From PALSA-1296 sp038210275 (GTDB lineage: Bacteria > Bacteroidota > Ignavibacteria > Palsa-1295): a stretch of DNA of 64,000 bases. This document shows, piece by piece, positions 38,364-46,886 of the stretch. The DNA is taken from positions 1 through 64,000 of the forward strand of contig JBBQWV010000021.1 of the NCBI GenBank assembly GCA_038210275.1, written 5' to 3'. The notes under the pieces are model-generated. The model had not been told where the DNA came from, did not search any database, and worked only from the letters and a program-made list of their open reading frames with translations. The position numbers and the translations under genes are program-made. Each line of letters begins with the position of its first letter. Position 1 is the stretch's first letter.

Positions 38364-41300
38364 ATGGCAAATACGAACTCTAACATGCCGAAAAAGGCGC
38401 CGTGGTGGAATCCTGGAAAATTCTTTGCTGTACGCAAAGAAATTCCGATTGAGCAGCGCTCATATACGAAGATCTACGGCATTCTTGCGATCTTGCTTTT
38501 TGCATTTACTGTATGGGCTGTTCTCGATGAAGTCATGACGCGACGTCCCTGGAAAGATGTGCAGGCAGATTTCAAGGAATTTAAAGCAACTCGTTTGAAT
38601 TTGGAGATCAAGAAAGAGAAAGCAAAGATCGATCCTCAGGTACGCAAGGATCTGAAGAAAAAACTTGCTGAGTACGAGAAGCAGATGCAATCCGATTCCT
38701 ATCTTTCGACACTCGATCAGATCACTGATGTCGAAAAGAAAGTAAATAAAGCAAAGCGCGATTACACCTTTGCAAAAGCGAATTCGGATGAAACATACTA
38801 TTATCTTGATGAAGAGCGCACTCAGCATAAAGATACGACAAGCCGTGCAAAAGATTACCGCGAAATAGAAAAAGAGAAAGTAAAACTTCTTGTCGTCGTT
38901 AATGATCTGCTCCATCAGGATACGGTTCTCAAAGCAAAAATACTTCCCATTCAAAAGGGATATAAAGAAGCGCAACGTATCAACGATTCAGTGTATGCTA
39001 ATGTGATCGCATTGCAACGCAAACTCGAAGCAGTTGATAAAATGCCGATCGCTGTCAAGCAGACGATGCTTGTCAATTATGAAAAGACGAATTTTAATAA
39101 TCTCAAGATGCGCATTGATCGTTGCGAGACGTGCCATATGAGTTATGCTGATCCTCTTTTCAAAAACGATACGATTGTTACGACCGACAAAGCAGAAGTA
39201 AAAGCATGGCTGAAAGCAAATAAATATAATGACGCCGATCATTATACGATTAAGAAATTAGGCACCAATAAAGATACGACGATTGCAGTCGTTTCTGCGC
39301 TGTTCCGTTTGCACCCGAATGTTGATCTGCTTATCAAAGGACATAGACTCGGCGAACCTCCGGGAGTTGGTGTGCTTGGATGTACTTCATGTCATGGTGG
39401 TCAAGGACCATCAATCGTATCACCTGAATTTGCACATGGCTTCCAAGAGCATTGGGCAGAGCCTCTTATGACAGGACATTACGTTGAGTCTTCGTGCCAA
39501 AATTGCCATTCGGGCAAAATGGATTTCGAAGGCGCGAAATGGATCACGATGGGCAAAAAACTTTTCACTGATTTCGGATGCTATGGCTGTCATAATATGC
39601 CTAACTACGAAGACGTTCCGGGACAAGCTCCATCGCTGGTGAATGTCTCAAAAAAATTAACGCCTGAATGGATCTATCAATGGATCAAAAATCCGAAAGG
39701 ATGGGGTAAATCTGCGCGTATGCCGAACTTCATGCTCTCAGATGATGAAGCAAGACAAGTTACTGCATATGTAGTTGATCAATCGAAAGGCGGGACGTAC
39801 TCGCCGCTTGCTCATTACGGCGGAGGCGGAGATGTAGCACGCGGTAAGGAGACATTCTTTGATGCAGGATGCGTTGGATGTCACGCCATTGATGAATATA
39901 AAGGCGATGAGAATATGCGGTTGAAAGAAGGCAATTCATTCGGACCAAATCTCAATAAAGTAGGTTCGAAAGTTACTGCTGAATGGATGTATGATTGGTT
40001 GAAAAATCCAAAAAATTATCTGAAGCATTCGCGTATGCCAAGTTTGCGACTTACCGATCAGGAAGCCGGCGATCTCACGGCATATATAATGGGGCATACA
40101 GGGACGAACGACGAAGTAAAATCTTCATTAAATGTCGATATTACTAATGCCTCACTTATCAAAAAAGGAGAAAGTCTGATTCGCTCCTATGGTTGTTTCG
40201 GCTGCCATGAAATAAATGGTATGGAGAATGAATCAAAAGTTTCTGTAGCTCTGAGTACGTTCGGCAAGAAAACTCCCGGTGAGCTTTTCTACGGAAATGT
40301 TGATGGCGAAATTCTTGGCGGATTCAGAAAAGAATTTAAGAAAGCCGGATTAGATCTCGGTCAGGTCGAAGAACACGCTATCCATGACAATCAGGATTGG
40401 TACACATGGGTTGTCGGGAAGATGAAGAATTCCCGCATGTATGCGACCGAGCGCATTCCACAAAGAATGCCGAACTTCCAGATGTCTAATCAGGAAGCAT
40501 TTGCATTAACGGTATTCTTAAAAAGTCAGACCGGTGCTTTTGTACCGACAGGCTATGCCGATCCATCGAAAGAACCTGTGCAGCAAGCTCTTGATAAAGG
40601 CAGGATGTTTATGCATTGGAATAACTGCGTCGGATGTCATAAGATCGAATCTGCAGGAGGATATGTCTCGAAGTTTATCGATGATAAGTATGCAGGCAAT
40701 GAAAACATTGCGTATTTCAATCCGCCATACTTAGGACCGGAAGGACTTCGTGTCCAAGAACAATGGCTGCATCAATTCTTATCAGGACCGTTCAAGATTC
40801 GTCCGCTCGTAAAAATGAGAATGCCGTCGTTCGGATTCTCAGATGCAGAGATCGGTACTGCAACAAATTATTTCCTCGGAATGCATAAACGACCGTTTGT
40901 TATGACAAGTTATGACTATCCGACGATACAGTCACTTGTACCAACAGGAAAGTATCTTGTTGATAAACTCAAATGCGTTTCATGCCATACTATAGGCGGC
41001 GCAGGAGCGAACCCTGCGAAGGCTCCGGACTTGGAGAATACAAAGAAGCGTTTACGTCCTGATTGGATAGCGATGTGGCTTGCGCATCCTGATGCCCAAA
41101 TGGCTGGAACACCGATGACTGGTTTCTGGTGGGTCAATGGAAAAATGGCCGCGGCTGATTCTTCTGCAATGGGCGGCGACCCGATGATGCAGATCAAAGC
41201 TGTTCGGGAATACTTGCATTCTATCGGCAAAGATGTAATCCCATCATCAACTCCGTATGCAACGATCAACGGCTCGGATAAATACATTTTACCAAATGGC

Positions 41301-41429
41301 GATTACGAAGCTGCACTGATGCGAGCCGAAATGCCAAATGCGAATATGATGATGTCAAAGCCTGCTCCGATGAAGAAGCAGAGTGAGCTGAATACATCGA
41401 AGAAATCGAAAAGCATTTCGATGAAGTAA
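38364..41429 (+). CDS. Eight-haem membrane-anchored c-type cytochrome
   Basis: 1021 residues. A cytosolic start, one membrane segment (about 33-53), a long coiled coil (about 60-240) and then eight CxxCH haem sites at Cys254, 340, 378, 406, 503, 611, 755 and 871. Repeated mono-haem units with SRMP or RMPNF methionine segments (KHSRMPSLRLTDQE, SARMPNFMLSDDE) show that most domains are Met-His class I cytochrome c modules in tandem. Immediately after the cytochrome b genes, it should replace cytochrome c1/f and carry electrons onward. The C-terminus is Lys/Ser-rich. Confidence 0.93.
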   Translation: MANTNSNMPKKAPWWNPGKFFAVRKEIPIEQRSYTKIYGILAILLFAFTVWAVLDEVMTRRPWKDVQADFKEFKATRLNLEIKKEKAKIDPQVRKDLKKKLAEYEKQMQSDSYLSTLDQITDVEKKVNKAKRDYTFAKANSDETYYYLDEERTQHKDTTSRAKDYREIEKEKVKLLVVVNDLLHQDTVLKAKILPIQKGYKEAQRINDSVYANVIALQRKLEAVDKMPIAVKQTMLVNYEKTNFNNLKMRIDRCETCHMSYADPLFKNDTIVTTDKAEVKAWLKANKYNDADHYTIKKLGTNKDTTIAVVSALFRLHPNVDLLIKGHRLGEPPGVGVLGCTSCHGGQGPSIVSPEFAHGFQEHWAEPLMTGHYVESSCQNCHSGKMDFEGAKWITMGKKLFTDFGCYGCHNMPNYEDVPGQAPSLVNVSKKLTPEWIYQWIKNPKGWGKSARMPNFMLSDDEARQVTAYVVDQSKGGTYSPLAHYGGGGDVARGKETFFDAGCVGCHAIDEYKGDENMRLKEGNSFGPNLNKVGSKVTAEWMYDWLKNPKNYLKHSRMPSLRLTDQEAGDLTAYIMGHTGTNDEVKSSLNVDITNASLIKKGESLIRSYGCFGCHEINGMENESKVSVALSTFGKKTPGELFYGNVDGEILGGFRKEFKKAGLDLGQVEEHAIHDNQDWYTWVVGKMKNSRMYATERIPQRMPNFQMSNQEAFALTVFLKSQTGAFVPTGYADPSKEPVQQALDKGRMFMHWNNCVGCHKIESAGGYVSKFIDDKYAGNENIAYFNPPYLGPEGLRVQEQWLHQFLSGPFKIRPLVKMRMPSFGFSDAEIGTATNYFLGMHKRPFVMTSYDYPTIQSLVPTGKYLVDKLKCVSCHTIGGAGANPAKAPDLENTKKRLRPDWIAMWLAHPDAQMAGTPMTGFWWVNGKMAAADSSAMGGDPMMQIKAVREYLHSIGKDVIPSSTPYATINGSDKYILPNGDYEAALMRAEMPNANMMMSKPAPMKKQSELNTSKKSKSISMK

Positions 41430-41433
41430 CAAG

Positions 41434-41478
41434 AACGTCATTACGAGGAGGGCGTTAGCCCGACGAAGCAATCTAAAA
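41434..41478. repeat. GCGAGG-type palindromic repeat, copy 9 (half element)
   Basis: GTCATTACGAGGAGGGCGTTAG-type start with CCCGACGAAGCAATC, immediately before the terminator of the cytochrome gene. Confidence 0.75.
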
Positions 41479-41483
41479 TCTCG

Positions 41484-41520
41484 AAAATGCCTGCCACCAA
41501 AAAAATGGCAGGCATTTTTT
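41484..41520 (+). terminator. Rho-independent terminator
   Basis: AAAATGCCTGCCA, loop CCAAAAAAA, TGGCAGGCATTTTTT. It ends the quinol oxidoreductase cluster. Confidence 0.92.
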
Positions 41521-41549
41521 CATCCTAATTTTTGTAAGAGTAAGGTCTA

Positions 41550-42569
41550 ATGAAGATATTTCTAACCATAGCATTCCTCTTTTGCAGCGCAGCAGCAGTC
41601 TTTGCCCAGCGCGTTCAATCCGATTGCAATGCGCCTGATTCGGTTAAGAAAATGTACGGAGAGCCAGCGGCCTGGATGGCATATCAGTTTGAAAGGGACA
41701 CGCAGTCACCTTATCTTGACAGTGCAATTCTTCCTCAGTTTTTACAAGATAAGTTCATGAATGCACTTGTTGCTGTGTATAATGTAAAGGGAATTCCTCA
41801 ATCAGATACTGTAACGAGGACTCCACTTCCACATGATTACGTTTACCCGGAGCCGCTTTATTTGCGCACTCTGTTTTCACTCGGTACTATGATGCTTAGA
41901 ATTGATACTTCTGAAAACTGGCAAAAACGTTGGGTAAATCATTTACTTCCTACCGGAAATTCTGCGTTTGATAGTTTACTTAACAAGTATGCTATTGTTT
42001 TTGATACTGTATATCTAAATTATTCCGGTCATTGGATCGGGATTACACATACTCCATATAATGCTCCTATTCTTGATTCCTTGATCGATGTTGCAGCAGA
42101 CAATTTTCATTTTGCAATAGCAAGTTTTATTATAGGTGATGGTGATAAAGTAGAAGGTATTATCCAGACGGATTCATCAGTCCAACTAAAATATTCTTTA
42201 GGCTGGGGAGACTGTATATTAGGTTGTATGTATCGAAAGTATTGGCAATTTACTGTCTTTCCCGACTGCTCAGTACGATTTGATACTTCTTATACGAGAA
42301 CTCCGTATAATTGGTCGGTTGATGTTGATCCGTCATTTACTTTTGATGTAACAATTCAACCCAACCCTGCTTCTAATATGATCATGGTAGCAGCACAACC
42401 TTACTGCACCATCGAATTACTCGATATAGTAGGCAAGACAATCCAAAGCACGATCAGCCAAGAAGAAAGAACAGAGCTTTCAATATCCTCTCTTCCAAAA
42501 GGAATATATTTTGTACGAGCGACGAATAAATACGGGAAACATTCGACGGTAAAATTTATTAAAGATTAG
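41550..42569 (+). CDS. Secreted protein with type IX sorting domain
   Basis: 339 residues. Signal peptide to AAAVFAQ. The central part has no recognised domain; it contains several Cys/Trp (SLGWGDCILGCMYRKYW). The C-terminal 75 residues are a Por-type sorting domain: IQPNPASNMIMVAAQ, ELLDIVGKTIQS, SISSLPKGIYFVRA and a basic end. Four bases separate it from the cupredoxin-like lipoprotein gene. Confidence 0.78.
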   Translation: MKIFLTIAFLFCSAAAVFAQRVQSDCNAPDSVKKMYGEPAAWMAYQFERDTQSPYLDSAILPQFLQDKFMNALVAVYNVKGIPQSDTVTRTPLPHDYVYPEPLYLRTLFSLGTMMLRIDTSENWQKRWVNHLLPTGNSAFDSLLNKYAIVFDTVYLNYSGHWIGITHTPYNAPILDSLIDVAADNFHFAIASFIIGDGDKVEGIIQTDSSVQLKYSLGWGDCILGCMYRKYWQFTVFPDCSVRFDTSYTRTPYNWSVDVDPSFTFDVTIQPNPASNMIMVAAQPYCTIELLDIVGKTIQSTISQEERTELSISSLPKGIYFVRATNKYGKHSTVKFIKD

Positions 42570-42573
42570 AATA

Positions 42574-43365
42574 ATGAAATTCAAAATTGTAATGGCTCTT
42601 ATTACCCTGATCATATTTTCAAGTTGCTCAAAAAAGCAGGATGAACAAGAAGCAGCTTATGCTTCCGGCTATAAAGTAATTCCGATTACGAACGGTGGGA
42701 CTATCAAAGGCATTGTAAAGACCGATGCAAGCCAGAAATATTTGACCATGATCGAAACGCAGAAAGATCAGGATGTTTGCGGTGCATCTCATACGAATCC
42801 GAGCAGCCCCAGTGCCAACGGAACTGTGCCGAATTGCATTATTGGTATCGAATCTATCACTCAGGGAAAAGATTTCTCAAAAAAAGAATATACTCTTGAT
42901 CAACGTGGCTGTGATTTCCTTCCTCACATTCAGGTAGTGAAACTCGGTGCTCCGATCATCATCATCAACTCCGATGGCGTTATCCATAATTATCATATCA
43001 ATCGAAATGGCGAGACAGTCCTCAATGAAGCCCAGCCCGAAGGCGCTCCGGCAAGGGAAGTGAGTCTTAAGTCAAAAGGATTGCATGTCGTAACTTGCGA
43101 TGTCCATCCGTGGATGAAAGGATATGTTTTTTCTGCGGATAATCCGTACTATACATTAAGCGATTCGACCGGAGCATTTTCTTTAGCCGATATTCCTCCC
43201 GGAAAATATAAATTAACCTTGTGGCGGGATAATTGGAATGTTGAAGAAAAGAAGAATAAAGAAGGCAATATCGAATCGTATAGCTGGGGAAAAGATCTTT
43301 CAAAAGAACAGGAAATCACGGTTGAAGCAGGGAAGGAATTGGTTGTTGATTTTACGTTGCCGTAA
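42574..43365 (+). CDS. Cupredoxin-like lipoprotein with carboxypeptidase-regulatory segment
   Basis: 263 residues. Lipobox IFSSC (Cys18). A plastocyanin/methylamine-utilisation-like copper domain occupies about 40-195: a His in NYHINRNG, then VVTCDVHPWMKGYVF supplies Cys, His and Met, the classical type 1 copper set. A CarbD-like strand segment (STGAFSLADIPPGKYKLTLW) follows. Family members with this arrangement are periplasmic electron carriers or copper proteins. Placed after the Rieske/cytochrome cluster, it may accept electrons from the eight-haem cytochrome, but a separate transcript is possible because of the terminator at 41484. Confidence 0.8.
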   Translation: MKFKIVMALITLIIFSSCSKKQDEQEAAYASGYKVIPITNGGTIKGIVKTDASQKYLTMIETQKDQDVCGASHTNPSSPSANGTVPNCIIGIESITQGKDFSKKEYTLDQRGCDFLPHIQVVKLGAPIIIINSDGVIHNYHINRNGETVLNEAQPEGAPAREVSLKSKGLHVVTCDVHPWMKGYVFSADNPYYTLSDSTGAFSLADIPPGKYKLTLWRDNWNVEEKKNKEGNIESYSWGKDLSKEQEITVEAGKELVVDFTLP

Positions 43366-43398
43366 AAAAAAGGGCGGACTGAGAGTCCGCCCCACTGG
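43366..43398 (-). terminator. Terminator for glnA built from a GGACT/AGTCC hairpin repeat
   Basis: GGGCGGACT, loop GAG, AGTCCGCCC with an eight-A run on the plus strand, which is a U tract for minus-strand transcription. Same repeat family as 32021 and 60782. Confidence 0.75.
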
Positions 43399-43403
43399 AT
43401 AAC

Positions 43404-44741
43404 TTAGTATACTTCCAAATATCTGTCAAGCTCCCATTGGCTGACAGCCATTCTGTATGAATCCCATTCCGCCGTTTTGGCTTCAATGAGTTTATCAACG
43501 CAGAAATCTCCGAGTGCTTCTTTGATGACTGAATCTTTTTTCAATTCATCCAGTGCATCCATTAGACTTTTTGCGACGGTGGTAATTCCACGCGCTGCTG
43601 CCGTCTCATCGGTGAATTCGAAAATATTTTCTTCGACAGGAGCAGGTGGTTTCATTTTCTTTTCGATGCCGTCAAGTCCTGCCGCGAGCATAACTGCAAA
43701 TGCCAAGTATGGATTTGCCGTCGGATCCGGGCAGCGAAGTTCAACACGAACAGCTTTCTCTCTGCCTTCGGTGATGCGTGGAATGCGGATCAAAGCCGAG
43801 CGGTTACGCTGTCCCCAAGCCACATAAACAGGTGCTTCGTAGCCAACGACAAGACGCTTATACGAATTGATCGTCGGATTCAAGATCGCATTCATTGCTT
43901 TGATATGCTTTAACTGTCCCGCGATGTATTGCTTCGCAAGATCAGAAAGTTGATATTCGCCTTTCGCATCATGCATCAAGTTTTTCTTTCCGTCTTTCGA
44001 GAAAAGAGATTGATGAACGTGCATACCCGAGCCGTTAATGCCGGCAATTGGCTTCGGCATGAAGGTACAATGCAAATCATATTGCATTGCAATTGATTTA
44101 AGTGTGTACTTCATCATCATCACAATGTCTGCACAGCGTAACGCTCCGTCATACTTGAAATCAATTTCATGCTGACCGAGAGCAACTTCATGATGAAGCG
44201 CTTCAACGTCAATGCCAAGTTCTTTCAAGGCAAAGGTCATCTCTTTACGAATTTCTGTTCCGAGATCATGTGCCTGATCGAAATATCCGGCTGAATCGTG
44301 TGGCAGGGGCGAGAGCGTTCCGTCTTCGCTTTTCTTGAAGAGGAAAAATTCAAGTTCAGGACCGGTGTTGAATTGATAGCCAAGTTTCTCGCATTTCGCT
44401 ATCTGACGTTTTAAGATTCCGCGCGGATCGCCAGCAAATGGAGAACCATCGGGCATGAAAACATCAGCAATAATAAGTGCTGTTACAGCACGCGTCCCTC
44501 TTGACCACGGAATAACCTTGAATGTATCGAGATCAAGCTTCAGATACATATCCGATTCCGAAATACGCGCAAAGCCCTCGACTGATGATCCGTCAAACCA
44601 GACGTTTGAGTCAATGGCATCGGGCAATTTGGAAACAGGAATCGTAATACCCTTCATCAAACCGAGAATATCGGTGAAGAGTACATTAATGAATTCGACT
44701 TTTTGCTCTTTTGCAAGAGCGAGCACTTGTTGTTTCGTCAT
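43404..44741 (-). CDS. glnA: Glutamine synthetase, type I
   Basis: Makes glutamine from glutamate, ammonia and ATP. 445 residues. FDGSSVEGFARI, GPELEFFLFK, HHEVALGQHEIDFKYD, NGSGMHVHQSL and NRSALIRIPRI carry metal, ATP and glutamate sites. The region that bears the adenylylated Tyr in enterobacterial GS (NLYDLP) reads ENIFEFTDE here, so it is the short GSI-alpha form not controlled by adenylylation. The Lrp-type regulator gene lies 56 bases upstream on the same strand. Confidence 0.96.
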   Translation of the reverse strand: MTKQQVLALAKEQKVEFINVLFTDILGLMKGITIPVSKLPDAIDSNVWFDGSSVEGFARISESDMYLKLDLDTFKVIPWSRGTRAVTALIIADVFMPDGSPFAGDPRGILKRQIAKCEKLGYQFNTGPELEFFLFKKSEDGTLSPLPHDSAGYFDQAHDLGTEIRKEMTFALKELGIDVEALHHEVALGQHEIDFKYDGALRCADIVMMMKYTLKSIAMQYDLHCTFMPKPIAGINGSGMHVHQSLFSKDGKKNLMHDAKGEYQLSDLAKQYIAGQLKHIKAMNAILNPTINSYKRLVVGYEAPVYVAWGQRNRSALIRIPRITEGREKAVRVELRCPDPTANPYLAFAVMLAAGLDGIEKKMKPPAPVEENIFEFTDETAAARGITTVAKSLMDALDELKKDSVIKEALGDFCVDKLIEAKTAEWDSYRMAVSQWELDRYLEVY

Positions 44742-44797
44742 AGATGGGTAATAGTTGTTGAGTAGTTAAAAAAATAAGAGCATAAAAAAAATGTTGT

Positions 44798-45313
44798 TCA
44801 TTGTTTCAGTTCTTCGATCGGCAGTGAAGATGTTTCTTTCGGAGAGGAAAGCACTACGTTCGTTCGTGTTTGCTTTACCCCTTTCCATGATTGGATTTCC
44901 GAAAGAAGGTGTTCTAAAGTTGACGTATTCCAAGTTCGTACTTTTAGCAAATGCGATCCGTCGCCGGTAACGGCATGAACTTCCATGATCTCCGGATGCT
45001 TCCGCGCTGATTCGAGAAATGCCGGATAGAGTGTGCTGGATTCAACGGTTACAAAAATGAATGCTGCGACATCTAATCCTGTTAATTTAGGATCGATTTT
45101 TGCGTGATAACCTTCGACGATTCCGCGTTCTTCTTCGAGCTTACGCAGTCGTTCGCTGATCGCTGGAATGGAAAGCCCGATTGCTTCAGCAAGTTCGTTG
45201 CGTTTTGTGCGTCCATTCACTTGCAGTTTGAGCATGATAGCGAGATCAATCTCGTCAAGCCCTAAATGAGCAAGTGTTGGTGTATTGCGATGGTTTTTTT
45301 TGGGCAAAGCCAT
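44798..45313 (-). CDS. Lrp/AsnC family transcriptional regulator
   Basis: 171 residues from the ATG at 45313; a longer frame reaching 45358 would overlap the promoter. N-terminal HTH: LDEIDLAIMLKLQVNGRTKR and GLSIPAISERLRKLEEERGI; C-terminal RAM (ligand-binding) domain: AAFIFVTVESS, EIMEVHAVTGDGSHLLKV. Probably senses an amino acid and controls the neighbouring glnA or threonine aldolase gene. Confidence 0.92.
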   Translation of the reverse strand: MALPKKNHRNTPTLAHLGLDEIDLAIMLKLQVNGRTKRNELAEAIGLSIPAISERLRKLEEERGIVEGYHAKIDPKLTGLDVAAFIFVTVESSTLYPAFLESARKHPEIMEVHAVTGDGSHLLKVRTWNTSTLEHLLSEIQSWKGVKQTRTNVVLSSPKETSSLPIEELKQ

Positions 45314-45355
45314 AAAAAATTGGATATCGTCACAGACTTTCGTAACTTTGTAGTG

Positions 45356-45363
45356 CAAATATA
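45356..45363 (-). promoter_or_regulatory. Minus-7 promoter element TATATTTG
   Basis: Minus-strand match 43 bases before the Lrp start codon, and the reason for choosing that start. Confidence 0.6.
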
Positions 45364-45421
45364 CGACATTTCTTTTCTAAGGTTTTGAAAAGCATTTACT
45401 TTAATAAATAAGGTTTAGGAT

Positions 45422-46453
45422 ATGATTGACTTGCGTTCTGATACGGTAACGAAGCCTTCCTCGGAGATGAGGCAGGCGATGGCGTATGCCAATGTTGGTG
45501 ATAATGTCTTCGATGAAGATCCAACGGTCGAAGAGTTACAGCAAGAAGTTGCCGCGCTTCTTGGGAAGGAATCAGCTCTTTACTGCCCATCCGGTTGCAT
45601 GACAAATCAACTTGCCGTAAATATTCAGACGACGGAAGGCGATGAAGTTATTCTCGAAGCTGATTCCCATGTCTTCAATTATGAAACGACTGCTGCGAGT
45701 TTTCTTTCTCGAGTCCAACTCAATACCGTTAAAGCGCAAAGCAAAGGAATATTAACAGTTGATGATGTTGAAGGTGCACTTCGAGAGAAAGCATATTATA
45801 TGCCGGTGAGTAGAATGCTCGTGATCGAGAATACGCATAATAGAGCGGGCGGCACGATCTACCCGATCGAAAGAATAAAAGAACTTTCTGAATTTGCTCG
45901 GAGCAAAGGACTCATCATGCATCTTGATGGTGCAAGGCTTTGGAATGCCTGCGCTGCGACAGGAATTTCACCAAAAGAATATGCGCAATATTTCGATACT
46001 GTTTCCGTCTGTTTTTCAAAAGGCTTGGGAGCGCCCGTCGGAAGTGCGATTTGCGGCTCGAAAGAAAACATAATTAAAGCCCACAGAATGCGAAAGATCT
46101 GGGGCGGAGGAATGCGGCAGGCAGGGATCATTGCTGCCGGAGCGCTCTTTGCTCTAAGAAATAATCGCGAAAGAATGAAAGAAGATAACAAGAAAGCATA
46201 TCGATTTGCAGAGATGTTTTCAAAGAACGCAAAAAAAGCGACAGTAGATTTAGATAGTGTTGAAACGAATATCATACTCATTCAGCCTATTCAACTGAAT
46301 CCAAATATCGAACAATTTATATCTGATCTGGAATTAAAAGGTGTGAGATTATCTGCCGGAAAGCGGAATATGCTACGTGCTGTCACACACTTAGATGTGA
46401 CAATGGAACAGTGTGAGAATGCTGCACAAATTACAGCCGAATATTTTTCCTGA
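45422..46453 (+). CDS. ltaE: Low-specificity L-threonine aldolase
   Basis: PLP enzyme (fold type I) cleaving threonine or allo-threonine to glycine and acetaldehyde. 343 residues. IDLRSDTVTKPS opening, GDNVFDEDPTV, GKESALYCPSGCMTNQLA, IENTHNRAGGTIYP, MHLDGARLWNA (PLP-binding Asp) and SVCFSKGLGAPVGS with the Schiff-base Lys at about 200. Full length. The following thioesterase ATG lies one base beyond its stop, so the two are co-transcribed. Confidence 0.95.
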   Translation: MIDLRSDTVTKPSSEMRQAMAYANVGDNVFDEDPTVEELQQEVAALLGKESALYCPSGCMTNQLAVNIQTTEGDEVILEADSHVFNYETTAASFLSRVQLNTVKAQSKGILTVDDVEGALREKAYYMPVSRMLVIENTHNRAGGTIYPIERIKELSEFARSKGLIMHLDGARLWNACAATGISPKEYAQYFDTVSVCFSKGLGAPVGSAICGSKENIIKAHRMRKIWGGGMRQAGIIAAGALFALRNNRERMKEDNKKAYRFAEMFSKNAKKATVDLDSVETNIILIQPIQLNPNIEQFISDLELKGVRLSAGKRNMLRAVTHLDVTMEQCENAAQITAEYFS

Positions 46454-46454
46454 T

Positions 46455-46886
46455 ATGCTGCCAGAGTACAAAGAATCTGATTATACTTATACAACGAATT
46501 ACCGCGTCCGTTCGCATGAATGCGACAGGCAAGGTGTTGTGCATAATTCCAGATATTTAGAAATTTTGGAAGTTGCGCGTATTGAATTCTGCCGCGATAT
46601 TATCAAGATTCCGATGGATGCGGGGACGTTTGCCTCACATGATAAATTCTTTTTTGTGCGTAATGCCCTCAATTATTTTTCTCCCGCACAATTTGACGAA
46701 GAGCTTCTTATCTACACACGCATTTCAAAAGTTGGCAGAACAAGTGTAGGTCTCGAACAGATAATGAATAGAAAGAAGGATAACTCTCGAATTCTTGAAT
46801 GCGAATCAGTGATGGTCTCCGTTGATGAGAGGACGAATGAGCCGAAGGAAATAGACGAGCAGATTAAAAAAAGCGTTGCTCAATGA
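46455..46886 (+). CDS. Acyl-CoA thioesterase (4HBT hotdog family)
   Basis: 143 residues from the ATG at 46455. Hotdog fold with the 4-hydroxybenzoyl-CoA thioesterase signature CDRQGVVHNSRYLEILEVAR (Asp catalytic) and the DEELLIYTRISKVGRTSVG strand pair. Related to YbgC/FadM proteins. Translationally coupled to the membrane protein that follows (ATGA overlap). Confidence 0.88.
   Translation: MLPEYKESDYTYTTNYRVRSHECDRQGVVHNSRYLEILEVARIEFCRDIIKIPMDAGTFASHDKFFFVRNALNYFSPAQFDEELLIYTRISKVGRTSVGLEQIMNRKKDNSRILECESVMVSVDERTNEPKEIDEQIKKSVAQ

Noticed and set aside
38460..39242. Opposite-strand frames rich in Phe/Ile/Leu under the cytochrome coiled coil
   Set aside because: They mirror the Lys/Glu-rich coiled-coil codons of the cytochrome gene and have no promoter or family.
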